From NCBI GenBank assembly GCA_024103385.1, contig JAGFIT010000032.1, positions 1-62,434 of the forward strand: a DNA stretch of 62,434 nucleotides, read 5' to 3'. The stretch's first letter is position 1. Every line of letters begins with the position of its first letter. Source of the stretch: Vicingus serpentipes. Its GTDB lineage: Bacteria > Bacteroidota > Bacteroidia > Flavobacteriales_E > Vicingaceae. Below, piece after piece: positions 1 through 10,185 of this stretch. The notes beneath the pieces are model-generated. The model did not search any database. It was not told where the DNA came from and was given only the letters and a program-made list of their open reading frames with translations. Position numbers and translations under genes: made by a program.

Positions 1-1496
1 GAAGAAGCTTCTATCTTAATGCTTTGCTCTTTACCTGTAGCTTTATCTTTTGCAGAAATATTCATGATACCATTCGCATCAATATCAAACGTTACTTCAA
101 TTTGAGGAACACCTCTTGGTGCTGGTGGTATATCTGCCAATTGAAATCTTCCTAAAGATTTATTGTCATTCGCCATTGGTCGCTCTCCTTGTAACACATG
201 GATATCAACTGCTGGTTGGTTATCTGCTGCCGTAGAGAAAGTTTCTGACTTTTTAGTTGGTATAGTTGTATTCGCTTCAATTAACTTAGTCATTACTCCC
301 CCCATGGTTTCAATTCCTAAAGAAAGAGGTGTTACATCTAATAACAATACATCTTTTACTTCTCCTGTCAAAACTCCTCCTTGAATAGCTGCTCCAATTG
401 CTACTACTTCATCAGGGTTAACTCCCTTAGAAGGCTCTTTACCAAAAAATTTCTTTACTGCATCCACAATTGCTGGTATTCTAGTAGATCCTCCTACTAA
501 TATTACTTCATCAACATCTGAAGTAGAATATCCCGCACTCTTTAAAGCTGATTTACATGGAGCAATGGTTCTCTTGATTAAATCATCTGCCAATTGTTCA
601 AATTGAGCTCTTGTTAATGTTCTTACCAAGTGTTTTGGTCCTGAAGCGGTAGCCGTTACATAAGGTAAATTAATTTCTGTCTGAGTAGTACTAGAAAGTT
701 CTATTTTCGCTTTTTCTGCTGCTTCTTTTAATCGTTGAAGCGCCATTGGATCTTCTCTTAGATCAATCGATTCGTCTTTCTTAAATTCATTAGCTAACCA
801 ATCTATAATTACTTGATCAAAATCATCTCCTCCTAAATGCGTATCTCCGTCAGTAGATTTTACTTCAAAAACTCCATCTCCTAATTCCAGTACAGATACA
901 TCGTGCGTTCCACCACCACAATCAAAAACAATAATTTTCTGATCTTTATCTTTCTTATCTAACCCATAAGCCAAAGCTGCTGCTGTAGGCTCGTTAATAA
1001 TTCTTTTTACCGTTAAACCTGCTATTTCTCCAGCTTCTTTAGTTGCTTGTCTTTGTGCATCATTAAAGTAAGCAGGAACAGTAATTACCGCTTCTGTTAC
1101 ATCTTGTCCTAAATAATCTTCTGCAGTTTTCTTCATTTTTTGAAGAATCATTGCTGAAATTTCTTGAGGAGTATATAACCTATCATCAATTTTTACTCTT
1201 GGAGTATTATTGTCTCCTTTTACTACTTTATATGAAGAACGTTTAATTTCTTTTGCTACTTGGTCAAAAGAGTTCCCCATAAATCGTTTGATAGAAGAAA
1301 TAGTTTTTTCAGGATTGGTAATTGCCTGACGTTTTGCAGGATCTCCAATCGCTCTTTCTCCTCCTTCAATAAATGCTACGATAGAAGGTGTTGTTCTTTT
1401 TCCTTCTGAATTAGGAATTACAACTGGCTCGTTTCCTTCCATTACTGAAACACACGAGTTGGTTGTTCCTAAATCTATTCCTATTATTTTTCCCAT
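1..1496 (-). CDS. dnaK: Chaperone DnaK (Hsp70), 3' end outside the window
   Basis: This is the cytoplasmic Hsp70 chaperone, which uses ATP to bind and release unfolded polypeptides together with DnaJ and GrpE. Translating the minus strand from the ATG at 1494-1496 gives an uninterrupted Hsp70 of about 498 residues. It begins [20 protein letters not shown] (phosphate-1 loop) and contains the [12 protein letters not shown] segment, the second phosphate loop ([10 protein letters not shown]), the [10 protein letters not shown] segment, the adenosine loop ([10 protein letters not shown]) and the start of the substrate-binding domain ([17 protein letters not shown]). The C-terminal lid, about 130-140 residues, lies beyond base 1. 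The upstream gap to the next gene on the same strand is 171 bp, so it probably has its own promoter. Identity is certain; only completeness is unknown. Confidence 0.97.
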   Translation of the reverse strand, partial: MGKIIGIDLGTTNSCVSVMEGNEPVVIPNSEGKRTTPSIVAFIEGGERAIGDPAKRQAITNPEKTISSIKRFMGNSFDQVAKEIKRSSYKVVKGDNNTPRVKIDDRLYTPQEISAMILQKMKKTAEDYLGQDVTEAVITVPAYFNDAQRQATKEAGEIAGLTVKRIINEPTAAALAYGLDKKDKDQKIIVFDCGGGTHDVSVLELGDGVFEVKSTDGDTHLGGDDFDQVIIDWLANEFKKDESIDLREDPMALQRLKEAAEKAKIELSSTTQTEINLPYVTATASGPKHLVRTLTRAQFEQLADDLIKRTIAPCKSALKSAGYSTSDVDEVILVGGSTRIPAIVDAVKKFFGKEPSKGVNPDEVVAIGAAIQGGVLTGEVKDVLLLDVTPLSLGIETMGGVMTKLIEANTTIPTKKSETFSTAADNQPAVDIHVLQGERPMANDNKSLGRFQLADIPPAPRGVPQIEVTFDIDANGIMNISAKDKATGKEQSIKIEAS

Positions 1497-1667
1497 GATA
1501 ATTGTTTTAATTTTTATTCTAAATAATTTTCTACAACCAAGTAGTCAAACAATATGCCATTGGTTTTAGGAAGGTTTTATGGGAAATATTGACAGAAAAT
1601 AAAGGGATTTATCAAAAATGTACTGACAAAATAGTGACAGAACGACAGTTACACAAGATTTTTAACT

Positions 1668-2717
1668 CTACAACTGTGTACATTTGAATGAAGATGTTGT
1701 GCTGTGACAAAACCCTAAACCTAATGTCTGTAATTTAATTATAGTATTTTGATCAACATTAACAGGATGTGCTGGATTTGGGTTATTAGGTATTTCTATC
1801 TGTATCGTTCGAGAAGAAAAAATACCTATTCCGTTATTCACATTGGTATATTTAGGTTTATCTTGGTTTACACTGGTTGACGGAGCAGTTACCTTCATAA
1901 AGGTACTCAACTCTGTCCCTGCTATTTTAAACTCTAAAGAAATATCATTGACTTCTCGATGTGAAAAAAAAGGCATTGAAGATGTAGGAGTGACATTGGA
2001 AACGATGTTATCAAAAAAAGCCTCTCCTTTCAACTCCCATTTCAATGATTTTGTAAGTACTTCTTTTTCTCCTAAGGACATTTTCACTGTTTTAAGAACC
2101 GAATCCTTTGATGATGCTGTTGTATAATGTTCTGTATAATTAAAATATAAAACTGCTTCAACTTTGCCTATATTTTCACCTGTAGTTAAACTTATTTCTT
2201 GAGTACTATATTGCGTCCCATTCCAAAAAGTAAAGACTGTAATTTTGCCTCCTAACTTAGAGGAATTTATAATCTCCGTTTCTGCTGTTATTTCTTTGTT
2301 CAATTCCTTATTGACTATCTTGAGTTTATAGAAGCTTTTTTCATTGATAGCAGGCTCTATAAATTTATACAATACATTCCCTGAGTTATCAAAAATTCCA
2401 GGATCCTTAATCACTTCATCAACTGTCCTTGTTAATAAATAAGATTTTACTAATCCATTACTGTTATGTTCTTCTACTGTAACCTCTAAAACACCAGCTG
2501 AATAATTAAAATTAGCTGAATTAGCAGCCAAATCAAGCGCGCTACTAGTTCCTGAAAATGCCTTATTCACCTTAATGTAATGTACCGAATCTGCAGGATT
2601 AATTAATCCATAAACTACCGTAATATCTTCGTAAGGAGCGTTGACATCTATTTCTGTGGAGCATGAAAAAAAAGCCAATAAAGGGAACATAAATAGGTGA
2701 AAGTATATTTTTTTCAT
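1668..2717 (-). CDS. Outer-membrane-type lipoprotein, DUF4249-like
   Basis: A predicted lipoprotein of 349 residues. The ATG at 2717 is preferred over the in-frame ATG at 2753 because it places a standard lipoprotein signal at the N-terminus: MKKIYFHLFMFPLLAFFSC, with the lipidated cysteine at residue 19. The mature part opens with an acidic stretch (STEIDVNAPYED) and a V-x-Y-G-L-I-N-P segment, as seen in Bacteroidota DUF4249-type proteins, followed by beta-rich sequence. I assign that family from general pattern only. No catalytic motif is visible. It lies upstream of dnaK on the same strand and divergent from panB (142 bp between starts), and nothing in the neighbourhood suggests a specific role. 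Confidence 0.6.
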   Translation of the reverse strand: MKKIYFHLFMFPLLAFFSCSTEIDVNAPYEDITVVYGLINPADSVHYIKVNKAFSGTSSALDLAANSANFNYSAGVLEVTVEEHNSNGLVKSYLLTRTVDEVIKDPGIFDNSGNVLYKFIEPAINEKSFYKLKIVNKELNKEITAETEIINSSKLGGKITVFTFWNGTQYSTQEISLTTGENIGKVEAVLYFNYTEHYTTASSKDSVLKTVKMSLGEKEVLTKSLKWELKGEAFFDNIVSNVTPTSSMPFFSHREVNDISLEFKIAGTELSTFMKVTAPSTSVNQDKPKYTNVNNGIGIFSSRTIQIEIPNNPNPAHPVNVDQNTIIKLQTLGLGFCHSTTSSFKCTQL

Positions 2718-2794
2718 AGCTTCATGGATTTTTAATACTAACAAAAGTATCATTTTTAATTAAAACAAACATAAATTTGTGACTTGGGTTAACT

Positions 2795-2812
2795 GCCATT
2801 TACACAAATGGC
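2795..2812. promoter_or_regulatory. Perfect palindrome in the divergent lipoprotein/panB intergenic region
   Basis: GCCATTT-ACAC-AAATGGC is a perfect 7-bp inverted repeat with a 4-nt loop, lying between two divergent genes, 48 bp before the panB ATG. It could be an operator or an RNA hairpin in the panB leader. There is no T-tract, so it is not a classical terminator. Confidence 0.35.
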
Positions 2813-2859
2813 AAGATTTGAGAATAAACGGTATTTTAACTTAACAAAAGGCAAAAAAA

Positions 2860-3678
2860 ATGTCAGTACACCATTCAGAAATTAAAAGAGTTACCACTCA
2901 TGTGCTTCAAGAAATGAAGTTACGGAAAGAAAAAATTAGCATGCTTACCAGTTATGACTATTCGATGGCAAAAATTATCGATAGTGCAGGAATTGATGTT
3001 ATTTTAGTGGGTGATTCTGCTTCTAACGTAATGGCAGGACACGAAACAACACTCCCTATTACGTTAGACCAAATGATATATCATGCTTCTTCTGTAATAA
3101 GAGCAATAGAAAGAGCTCTAGTTGTGGTTGACTTGCCTTTTGGCTCTTATCAAGGAAACTCTAAAGAAGCACTCTCTTCTGCCATAAAAATTATGAAAGA
3201 ATCAGGAGCACATGCCGTAAAGTTAGAAGGAGGAAAAGAAATTATTGAATCTGTTCAGCGAATTTTATCTGCGGGAATTCCTGTGATGGGACATCTAGGG
3301 TTAACCCCTCAGTCTATCTATAAGTTTGGAACTTATATTGTTAGGGCCCAAGAAGAAGAAGAGGCGGAGACATTAATAGCTGACGCTAAATTATTAGAGC
3401 AAGCCGGTTGCTTTGCCTTAGTTTTAGAAAAAATACCCGCAGATTTGGCTAAAAAAGTAGCCGAAGAAATTACCATTCCAGTAATCGGTATAGGGGCTGG
3501 AAATGGTGTTGATGGACAAGTATTGGTGATGCATGACATGCTAGGAATAACACATGAGTTTAGCCCTCGTTTTTTAAGAAGATATCACAACCTTTACGAA
3601 GAAATTAAAGGAGCAGTAGAAGCATATGTAAATGATGTTAAATCTCTTGATTTTCCTAATGAAAAAGAGCAATATTAG
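2860..3678 (+). CDS. panB: 3-methyl-2-oxobutanoate hydroxymethyltransferase
   Basis: PanB transfers a hydroxymethyl group from 5,10-methylene-tetrahydrofolate to 2-oxoisovalerate, giving ketopantoate, the first committed step of pantothenate and CoA synthesis in the cytoplasm. The 272-residue product has the usual length and carries family landmarks in order: the N-terminal [17 protein letters not shown], the metal-binding ILVGDS, the GHETTLPIT loop, [20 protein letters not shown], and the C-terminal [24 protein letters not shown]. The ATG at 2860 starts directly before conserved sequence. The next gene is unrelated and 55 bp downstream, and no other pantothenate gene is present in the window. 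Confidence 0.97.
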   Translation: MSVHHSEIKRVTTHVLQEMKLRKEKISMLTSYDYSMAKIIDSAGIDVILVGDSASNVMAGHETTLPITLDQMIYHASSVIRAIERALVVVDLPFGSYQGNSKEALSSAIKIMKESGAHAVKLEGGKEIIESVQRILSAGIPVMGHLGLTPQSIYKFGTYIVRAQEEEEAETLIADAKLLEQAGCFALVLEKIPADLAKKVAEEITIPVIGIGAGNGVDGQVLVMHDMLGITHEFSPRFLRRYHNLYEEIKGAVEAYVNDVKSLDFPNEKEQY

Positions 3679-3733
3679 CCAGTTAGCTTGTTCTTTTTTT
3701 ATCATCATCTAAAAATAATTCTATCTTTAAAAA

Positions 3734-5296
3734 ATGAAAATCACAACTTTCATTGTTTTAATATCTTTTGTAGCTACGTTTTCGTTTGATTCAGCTGCTC
3801 AAAAATTGAATTATGAAATTTCCGATAATGCAGGAAAAATGTTTGATTTGGGCAACTATCAAAGAGCTAAAGAATTATATCGATCCTTATATAAAGAAGA
3901 TTTAACCGATGTAAAAAACAAATACTACTTTGGGGTTTGTCTGGTTTATACTTATGAACCAGAAGATGGAATTGAAATCCTAGAAGCTGTTTCCAAAACA
4001 CCTTCTCCCCCATCAGAAATATGGTATCATCTGGCTAAAGCTTACCATCTAACTAACAAATACGACAAGGCAATTGCCTTGTATAAAAAAAATAATCAGC
4101 TAAACGGTAATAATGAAGATTTGCTAACCGAAGCTAACCGAAATATTGAAATGTGTGAAAATGCAAAAGAACTGATAAAAAAACCAATTCATGTAGAGTT
4201 TGAGAATTTAGGAAAAAGAATTAATTCTGTAGGAAAAGAATATCTCCCTCTAATTACACCCGATGAAAGTTTTTTGTTTTACACCACCAGGAGAGAAGGC
4301 ACTACAGGACGGGTTTATGATTTAGAAGGCTATTTTACTGCTGATATTTATCATTCCAAATACAAATATGGAAAATGGAGTAAGGCAAAATCTGTAGGAA
4401 TGCCTAACTCTTATGGCAATGAACAAACTGCTGGTATTTCTGAAAATGGTGAACACGTAGTTTACTACGTCAATAACCCTACCAGTAAAAACAATCTTCA
4501 AATCTCAACTAAAAATAGGTCTTCTTACAAAAAAGCTGTTCAAATAGAATCAGATAAAATTAACGCTAATTCTAGTGTACATGTCTCTGGTACCGTCTCT
4601 AATGACCAAGACTATCTTATTTTTTCTAGTGATAGAGCTGGAGGCTTCGGTAAGCAAGATTTATATATCTGTAAGAAATTACCTAATGGAGAATGGGCAG
4701 AACCAGAAAATATGGGCAGAACTATCAATACAGCGTATGATGAATGCTATCCTTATTTAAGTAATAATGGTTATGATTTATATTTTGCTTCGAAAGGACA
4801 TAATTCCATGGGAGGTTATGATATTTTTAAAACTCAATTCGACCTCTCTAAAAAAGAATGGTCAAAGCCTATTAATATAGGATACCCCATCAATAACCCA
4901 GACGATAACATGAGCATCTGTTTTAGCGAAAACAAAAAGTTTGCATACGTTGCTGCTAATCGGAAAGATTCTGAAGGCGATTTAGACATCTATCGAGTAA
5001 ACTTTCTAAATATTTCTCCCTCCTATACCACTTACAAGGGATTTGTACTTAATAGTGATTCTAGCTTATTTAATATACCGCTAACAATAGAGGTATTTAA
5101 TGCTAAAACAAAAGAACTTTATGGCATTTATCAAGCCAATGAAAAAAAAGGAAGCTATATTATGATTCTACCTCCAAACAAATATGAGATAAACATTGAA
5201 GTTCCTGGAAAAGGTACTTTCAAGGAAACATTACTTGTAGAAGACAGAAGTAAATACAAAAAAGAAATTAACCGAAACATAAGAATCTCTTTCTAA
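3734..5296 (+). CDS. Secreted TPR plus PD40 beta-propeller protein
   Basis: A 520-residue exported protein. Residues 1-22 form a signal peptide (hydrophobic core, then DSAAQ). Residues about 25-140 are TPR-like helices (NYQRAKELYRSLYKED, then YHLTNKYDKAIALYKKNNQL). Residues about 150-425 contain WD40-like PD40 propeller blades, for example DYLIFSSDRAGGFGKQDLYI, YDLYFASKGHNSMGGYDIFK and FAYVAANRKDSEGDLDIYRV. The C-terminus is a short beta-sandwich-like tail; unlike the related protein at 33430-35757 there is no OmpA domain. In Bacteroidota such TPR/PD40 proteins often accompany type IX secretion or gliding components, but no such gene is adjacent here. The pseudouridine synthase follows after 19 bp. 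Confidence 0.75.
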   Translation: MKITTFIVLISFVATFSFDSAAQKLNYEISDNAGKMFDLGNYQRAKELYRSLYKEDLTDVKNKYYFGVCLVYTYEPEDGIEILEAVSKTPSPPSEIWYHLAKAYHLTNKYDKAIALYKKNNQLNGNNEDLLTEANRNIEMCENAKELIKKPIHVEFENLGKRINSVGKEYLPLITPDESFLFYTTRREGTTGRVYDLEGYFTADIYHSKYKYGKWSKAKSVGMPNSYGNEQTAGISENGEHVVYYVNNPTSKNNLQISTKNRSSYKKAVQIESDKINANSSVHVSGTVSNDQDYLIFSSDRAGGFGKQDLYICKKLPNGEWAEPENMGRTINTAYDECYPYLSNNGYDLYFASKGHNSMGGYDIFKTQFDLSKKEWSKPINIGYPINNPDDNMSICFSENKKFAYVAANRKDSEGDLDIYRVNFLNISPSYTTYKGFVLNSDSSLFNIPLTIEVFNAKTKELYGIYQANEKKGSYIMILPPNKYEINIEVPGKGTFKETLLVEDRSKYKKEINRNIRISF

Positions 5297-5315
5297 ACCG
5301 TTCCATAATTTTAAA

Positions 5316-6017
5316 ATGACTCCACTTCCTAACATTGAAATTCTTTATGAGGATAACCATATTATTGCCGTGAATAAAAAATCAGGAGATATTGTTCAAG
5401 GAGATAAAACTGGTGACACACCGCTTAGCGACATTGTTAAGTCCTACATCAAAATTAAGTACAATAAACCTGGGGAAGTCTATTTGGGAACAACACACCG
5501 AATCGATCGGCCTACAAGTGGAATAGTATTGTTCGCTAAAACCAGTAAAGCTTTGGTTCGATTAAATAAAATGTTTCATGATAAGGAAATACAAAAAACA
5601 TATTGGGCTATTGTCAATAATAAACCTCCAAAACAAGAAGGTAAGCTCATTCATTATCTTAAAAAAAACGAGCAAAAAAATAAATCTGTAGCCTATGATC
5701 AAGAGCTAAAAGGAGCCAAAAAAGCAGAATTAACATTTAAAGTAATACATCAATATGAAAACTATTACCTATTAGAAATCAATCCTTTAACTGGAAGACA
5801 TCATCAAATTAGAATTCAATTATCAAGCATTAATTCTCCTATAAAAGGCGACTTAAAATATGGGGCTTCTCGATCTAACCCAGATGCATCTATTTCTTTA
5901 CATGCTCGAAAAATTGAGTTTGTTCATCCTGTAAAAAATGAACCTTTAAAAATAATTGCTCCTGCTAACCCAAAAGATCCTCTTTGGAAAATTGCCAATC
6001 AGTTATTTAAGGATTAA
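5316..6017 (+). CDS. RluA-family RNA pseudouridine synthase
   Basis: This enzyme isomerises uridine to pseudouridine in rRNA or tRNA. The catalytic motif is clear: T-H-R-I-D-R-P-T-S-G, with the nucleophilic aspartate at residue 64. The later LTGRHHQIRIQLSSI segment and the GDLKYGA segment are standard for the RluA family. At 233 residues it is the compact form without an N-terminal S4 RNA-binding domain, so the exact target base cannot be read from sequence. It follows the PD40 protein by 19 bp and may be cotranscribed with it. Confidence 0.92.
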   Translation: MTPLPNIEILYEDNHIIAVNKKSGDIVQGDKTGDTPLSDIVKSYIKIKYNKPGEVYLGTTHRIDRPTSGIVLFAKTSKALVRLNKMFHDKEIQKTYWAIVNNKPPKQEGKLIHYLKKNEQKNKSVAYDQELKGAKKAELTFKVIHQYENYYLLEINPLTGRHHQIRIQLSSINSPIKGDLKYGASRSNPDASISLHARKIEFVHPVKNEPLKIIAPANPKDPLWKIANQLFKD

Positions 6018-6048
6018 CATTTTTTAACAAAAAAGACACACTACCCTC

Positions 6049-6079
6049 TTTGTTTATAACGTTTTTGAAGTAAATTTTG
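6049..6079 (+). promoter_or_regulatory. Candidate Bacteroidota promoter for htrA
   Basis: TTTG at 6049-6052 is followed after 18 bp by TAAATTTTG at 6071-6079, close to the Bacteroidota -33 TTTG / -7 TAnnTTTG arrangement but with one extra T. It ends 30 bp before the htrA ATG. Confidence 0.4.
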
Positions 6080-6109
6080 TAATAATGACAACTTTAAAAA
6101 CTATAAGCC

Positions 6110-7576
6110 ATGAGAAAAAATATTAAACTTTTAGTAAGCACACTAGGAATTGCTTTAATAGGTGGTTTATCAGCAATCACAGTATACAAGGCATTTGAAA
6201 AAGAACAAACTTCAGCATTAGTTGAAGAAACCTCCTATTCAAACTTAACCCATCTTACCAATAATAAATCAATAATCCCCTCTGCTGTAACAAGTTTTGA
6301 GCTTGCCGCAGAAATATCTATTAACGCTGTAGTACACGTTAAAACCGAAATAGAAACCAAGCAGCCTATTGATCCACTTTATCATTTCTTTTACGGATCT
6401 TCTTATTCAATTCCCCCACAAATAAGAAAATCATCGGGCTCAGGAGTTTTAATCTCTAATGACGGCTATATTGTTACCAATAACCATGTAATAGAAAATG
6501 CCAACAACATTTCGATAACACTCAACAATAAAAAAACTTATAATGCAGAAGTTATCGGTAGCGACCCCACAACAGATTTAGCATTACTGAAAATTGATGA
6601 AGATAAATTACCCTTTATAACATACGGAAACTCTAACAATATAAAGGTTGGTGAATGGGTGCTTGCTGTAGGTAATCCATACAACCTCACTTCTACTGTT
6701 ACCGCAGGAATTGTCAGTGCAAAAGGAAGAGACATTAACATCTTAAGAAACGACCCTTACAACGGGTTGTCTGCTATTGAATCTTTTATCCAGACAGATG
6801 CTGCAGTTAACCCTGGAAACAGCGGAGGAGCATTAGTTAGTACTACAGGGGAATTGATAGGAATTAATTCTGCCATCCAATCTCCCACAGGTGCTTACAG
6901 TGGTTATTCTTTTGCTATACCAGTAAATATCGTAAAAAAAGTAGTAGAAGATTTGAAAGAATTTGGAAATGTTCAACGTGCCTTTTTAGGAGTAACTATT
7001 AGTGATTTAGATGAAAACCTTGCAAAAGAATTGGGCACCAATAATTTAAATGGTGTATATGTTGGTGGCTTAACTGGTGGTTCGGCTGAGAAAACAGGAA
7101 TAAAAGAAAAAGACATCATCCGAAAAATTGGCAATAAAACCATTAACAATGTTCCTGAATTACAAGAAGAAATGAGTCAATTTAGACCTGGAGATGAGAT
7201 TATTATTACCGTAAGCCGCAACGACAAAACAATTAAAATCCCTGTTACGCTGAAAAATTACAATGGAGATGAAAGTGTTATATCCAGCACCACAGAAAAT
7301 GTCTATAAACTATTAGGGGCTAAATTTTCAAATGCCAGTAAAAAAGAAATAAAAAATTTAGGTTTAGAAGGTGGTGTAAAAATCGATCAGCTTTATAATG
7401 GCAAGCTAAGAAGTGTTGGTGTAAGAGAAGGATTTATCATTACAAAAATTAATCATCAAAAAATAAAATCTACAGAAAATCTTATTACCACAATAGAGCA
7501 AGCAAAAGGAGGTATTCTAATGGAAGGTGTTTATGAGAATGGACGAAGAGAGTTTTATGGATTTGGAATGAGGTAA
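6110..7576 (+). CDS. htrA: HtrA/Deg-family periplasmic serine protease
   Basis: An envelope quality-control protease of 488 residues. An N-terminal hydrophobic segment (residues about 6-25) exports or anchors it. The trypsin-like domain carries the full triad: His126 in VTNNHVIENA, Asp156 in DPTTDLALLKID, and Ser238 in NPGNSGGALV. Two PDZ domains follow, the first around residues 285-375 (FLGVTISDL, then GSAEKTGIKEKDIIRKI) and a second, more divergent one near the C-terminus (GFIITKINHQKI). Length and order match the DegP/DegQ-type Do proteases of Bacteroidota. It has its own likely promoter and is followed by 200 bp before rpoD. Confidence 0.94.
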   Translation: MRKNIKLLVSTLGIALIGGLSAITVYKAFEKEQTSALVEETSYSNLTHLTNNKSIIPSAVTSFELAAEISINAVVHVKTEIETKQPIDPLYHFFYGSSYSIPPQIRKSSGSGVLISNDGYIVTNNHVIENANNISITLNNKKTYNAEVIGSDPTTDLALLKIDEDKLPFITYGNSNNIKVGEWVLAVGNPYNLTSTVTAGIVSAKGRDINILRNDPYNGLSAIESFIQTDAAVNPGNSGGALVSTTGELIGINSAIQSPTGAYSGYSFAIPVNIVKKVVEDLKEFGNVQRAFLGVTISDLDENLAKELGTNNLNGVYVGGLTGGSAEKTGIKEKDIIRKIGNKTINNVPELQEEMSQFRPGDEIIITVSRNDKTIKIPVTLKNYNGDESVISSTTENVYKLLGAKFSNASKKEIKNLGLEGGVKIDQLYNGKLRSVGVREGFIITKINHQKIKSTENLITTIEQAKGGILMEGVYENGRREFYGFGMR

Positions 7577-7713
7577 GTTAACGAATCTATGATGAAATGA
7601 GATAATAGTAATTTTTTATCCTCTATATTTTTGTTACGAATAAGCTTTTATTAAAGACAAATTATAGATTTAATTCGATGAAAAAATAAAAAATAAACAA
7701 GGTGTTTTCTTAC

Positions 7714-7744
7714 TTGACTTGCTTTGAAAAATTGGGTAGTTTTG
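7714..7744 (+). promoter_or_regulatory. Bacteroidota-type promoter for rpoD
   Basis: TTG at 7714-7716 is followed after 20 bp by an exact TAGTTTTG at 7737-7744, matching the TAnnTTTG -7 element used by the primary sigma factor of Bacteroidota. It ends 32 bp before the rpoD ATG. Confidence 0.6.
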
Positions 7745-7776
7745 CTGCACTATCACTAACTAACTAAACTATCAAT

Positions 7777-8640
7777 ATGAGGCAACTAAAAATCACCAAA
7801 TCTATCACTAATCGTGATAGTGCATCTCTAGATAAGTACTTACAAGAGATAGGCCGAGAAGGCTTAATAACTGCGGAAGACGAAGTTGAATTAGCACAAA
7901 AGATTAGAGAGGGTGATCAAGTAGCCTTAGAAAAATTAGTAAAAGCCAACCTTCGTTTTGTGGTATCTGTTTCTAAACAATACCAAAACCAAGGATTAAC
8001 TTTACCTGATTTAATCAACGAAGGAAATTTAGGTTTAATTAAAGCCGCACAACGTTTTGATGAAACCAGAGGATTTAAGTTTATATCTTACGCAGTATGG
8101 TGGATTAGGCAATCTATCTTGCAAGCTATTGCAGAACAGGCAAGAATTGTTCGATTACCTCTTAACCAGGTGGGTTCTTTAAATCGTATTAATAAAACTT
8201 TTTCACGATTAGAGCAAGAGTTTGAACGTGAACCATCTCCTGAAGAAATTGCTGATTGTTTGGAAATTGATAAAGAAAAAGTAAGTGAAGCTCAGAAAAT
8301 ATCTGGAAGGCACGTATCGGTAGATGCTCCTTTTAGAGAAGATGAAGATGGAACTTTATTGGATGTACTCTCAAATGATAATTCTCCAATGACAGATATT
8401 TCCCTTATTAACGAATCTTTACAACGAGAAATTGATCGTTCATTATCCACATTGACAGACCGAGAAAGAGATGTCATCAAATTATTTTTTGGAATAGGAA
8501 TTCCACACCCTTTATCATTGGAGGAAATTGGAGAAAAATTTGAACTCACAAGAGAACGTGTTCGTCAAATTAAAGAAAAAGGAATCAGAAGGTTGCGACA
8601 CACCTCAAGAAGTAAATTATTAAAATCATATTTAGGATAA
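7777..8640 (+). CDS. rpoD: Primary RNA polymerase sigma factor (sigma-70, short Bacteroidota form)
   Basis: A 287-residue sigma-70 factor without the long region 1.1 and non-conserved insert of the E. coli protein, which is the normal build of the primary sigma factor in Bacteroidota. It has region 1.2 ([19 protein letters not shown]), the core-binding and promoter-melting region 2 ([20 protein letters not shown], then [16 protein letters not shown]), region 3, and region 4 with a helix-turn-helix near the C-terminus ([20 protein letters not shown]). It carries a good TAnnTTTG promoter of its own. The GAPDH gene starts only 10 bp downstream, so the two are probably cotranscribed. Confidence 0.95.
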   Translation: MRQLKITKSITNRDSASLDKYLQEIGREGLITAEDEVELAQKIREGDQVALEKLVKANLRFVVSVSKQYQNQGLTLPDLINEGNLGLIKAAQRFDETRGFKFISYAVWWIRQSILQAIAEQARIVRLPLNQVGSLNRINKTFSRLEQEFEREPSPEEIADCLEIDKEKVSEAQKISGRHVSVDAPFREDEDGTLLDVLSNDNSPMTDISLINESLQREIDRSLSTLTDRERDVIKLFFGIGIPHPLSLEEIGEKFELTRERVRQIKEKGIRRLRHTSRSKLLKSYLG

Positions 8641-8650
8641 AAAAAAAACA

Positions 8651-10114
8651 ATGGAAGTGCTAGAAAATAACAGAGCCGCTTACGAAGAAAAATTAAATCA
8701 ATACGTAAGCGATGAAAAAGCAGCAGTAGATTTAATCAGTTCAATAGGACATTTGATGTATGAAAAATCAATTGAGTTGGTTTTATTTAGAAACCCTTTG
8801 GTAGATCAGAGTGTTTCTCAGGTATTGAACCTACACAAAAAAGCAAAATCAATTGCTTACAATCCAGTTGGAATTCACGATACATCAGCATTAGCAAAAG
8901 AATTAATCAACATCGATATCGCTCCTTCTAAATTAGATATTGGAAGACTAGCCCGTGAATGGAGTTTAGAAAAGGCTAATTTTAGCAGCACTGCTGATTT
9001 TCTAAGCAATAAATTAGCTGATTTTCAAAATAATGACGAACACAATCCAAAACCAAAAGATGTTGTTTTATACGGATTTGGAAGAATTGGAAGATTAGCT
9101 GCACGAGAATTAGTGAAACAAGCAGGAAAAGGACAACAATTGCGTTTAAAAGCCATTGTTACCAGAACAGTAAACAAAGATACTATTACCAAAAGAGCGG
9201 CTTTACTTAGAAATGATTCTGTACATAATGAATTTCAAGGAACAGTTGAAGAAGATTACGAAAACAATGCTTTAATCATCAACGGTCAAATTGTTAAAAT
9301 GATCGAAGCTAAAAACCCTGAAGATATTGATTATACCGCATACGGAATTAAAGATGCCTTAGTGATTGATAATACAGGTGTTTTTACCAATAAAGAAGCG
9401 CTATCAAGACATCTAAAATCAAATGGAGCAAGTAAAGTATTGTTAACTGCTCCGGGAAAAGAAATTCCTAACATTGTTTACGGTATCAATGAAAGTATTT
9501 TAGATTTAGAAAATGATGATATTTTTTCAGCTGCATCGTGCACCACAAATGCCATCGCTCCTATTTTATACACCATAGAGAATTCTTTAGGTGTTGTAAA
9601 AGGACACATTGAAACTGTTCATGCCTACACGAACGATCAAAACCTGTTGGACAACATGCACAAAAAACCTCGTAGAGGACGTTCTGCTGCCATTAACATG
9701 GTAATTACTAGTACTGGAGCAGGAAATGCAGTAACAAAGGTGGTACCTAGCTTAAAAGACAAATTAACAGCAAACGCTGTTAGGGTTCCTACACCTAATG
9801 GCTCTCTTGCTATTTTAAACTTAAATGTAGCAAAAGAAACTACGCTTGAGGATGTAAACGAAATCGTAAGAAAAGCAGCATTACAAGGAAATTTAGTTAA
9901 CCAGATTAAATATGAAATTGATCCTGAACTGGTTTCTAATGACATTATTGGAAATACCTGTTGTTCTGTTTTTGATAGTAATGCTACTATTGTTTCAGCC
10001 GACAAAAAGAACATCGTTCTATACGTATGGTACGATAATGAGTACGGCTACACCAAACAAGTAATTCGTTTAGCCAAATACATTGCAAAAGTTAGACGCT
10101 TAATATATTATTAA
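8651..10114 (+). CDS. gap: Glyceraldehyde-3-phosphate dehydrogenase, N-terminally extended
   Basis: GAPDH oxidises glyceraldehyde-3-phosphate to 1,3-bisphosphoglycerate with NAD(P) and phosphate. The catalytic domain begins around residue 135: the Rossmann motif GFGRIGR is at 142-148, and the active-site Cys297 sits in SAASCTTNAIAP. Other family signatures are VITSTGAGNAVTKVVP, VRVPTPNGS and the C-terminal WYDNEYGY. About 130 residues precede the Rossmann fold; this helical extension is found in one GAPDH type of Bacteroidota and explains the 487-residue length against the usual ~335. Starting at the ATG only 10 bp after rpoD suggests joint transcription. A hairpin terminator follows the stop. 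Confidence 0.95.
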   Translation: MEVLENNRAAYEEKLNQYVSDEKAAVDLISSIGHLMYEKSIELVLFRNPLVDQSVSQVLNLHKKAKSIAYNPVGIHDTSALAKELINIDIAPSKLDIGRLAREWSLEKANFSSTADFLSNKLADFQNNDEHNPKPKDVVLYGFGRIGRLAARELVKQAGKGQQLRLKAIVTRTVNKDTITKRAALLRNDSVHNEFQGTVEEDYENNALIINGQIVKMIEAKNPEDIDYTAYGIKDALVIDNTGVFTNKEALSRHLKSNGASKVLLTAPGKEIPNIVYGINESILDLENDDIFSAASCTTNAIAPILYTIENSLGVVKGHIETVHAYTNDQNLLDNMHKKPRRGRSAAINMVITSTGAGNAVTKVVPSLKDKLTANAVRVPTPNGSLAILNLNVAKETTLEDVNEIVRKAALQGNLVNQIKYEIDPELVSNDIIGNTCCSVFDSNATIVSADKKNIVLYVWYDNEYGYTKQVIRLAKYIAKVRRLIYY

Positions 10115-10137
10115 TAATCAATTGTTTTAGATCACAA

Positions 10138-10176
10138 AGAGGTTGCTTAAGAAATTAAGTCAACCTCTTTTCTTTT
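10138..10176 (+). terminator. Rho-independent terminator after gap
   Basis: AGAGGTTG-CTTAA pairs across a GAAA loop with TTAAG-(T)-CAACCTCT, a 13-bp stem with one bulged T, followed by TTTCTTTT. It lies 24 bp after the gap stop codon. Confidence 0.85.
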
Positions 10177-10185
10177 GAAAAAAAC

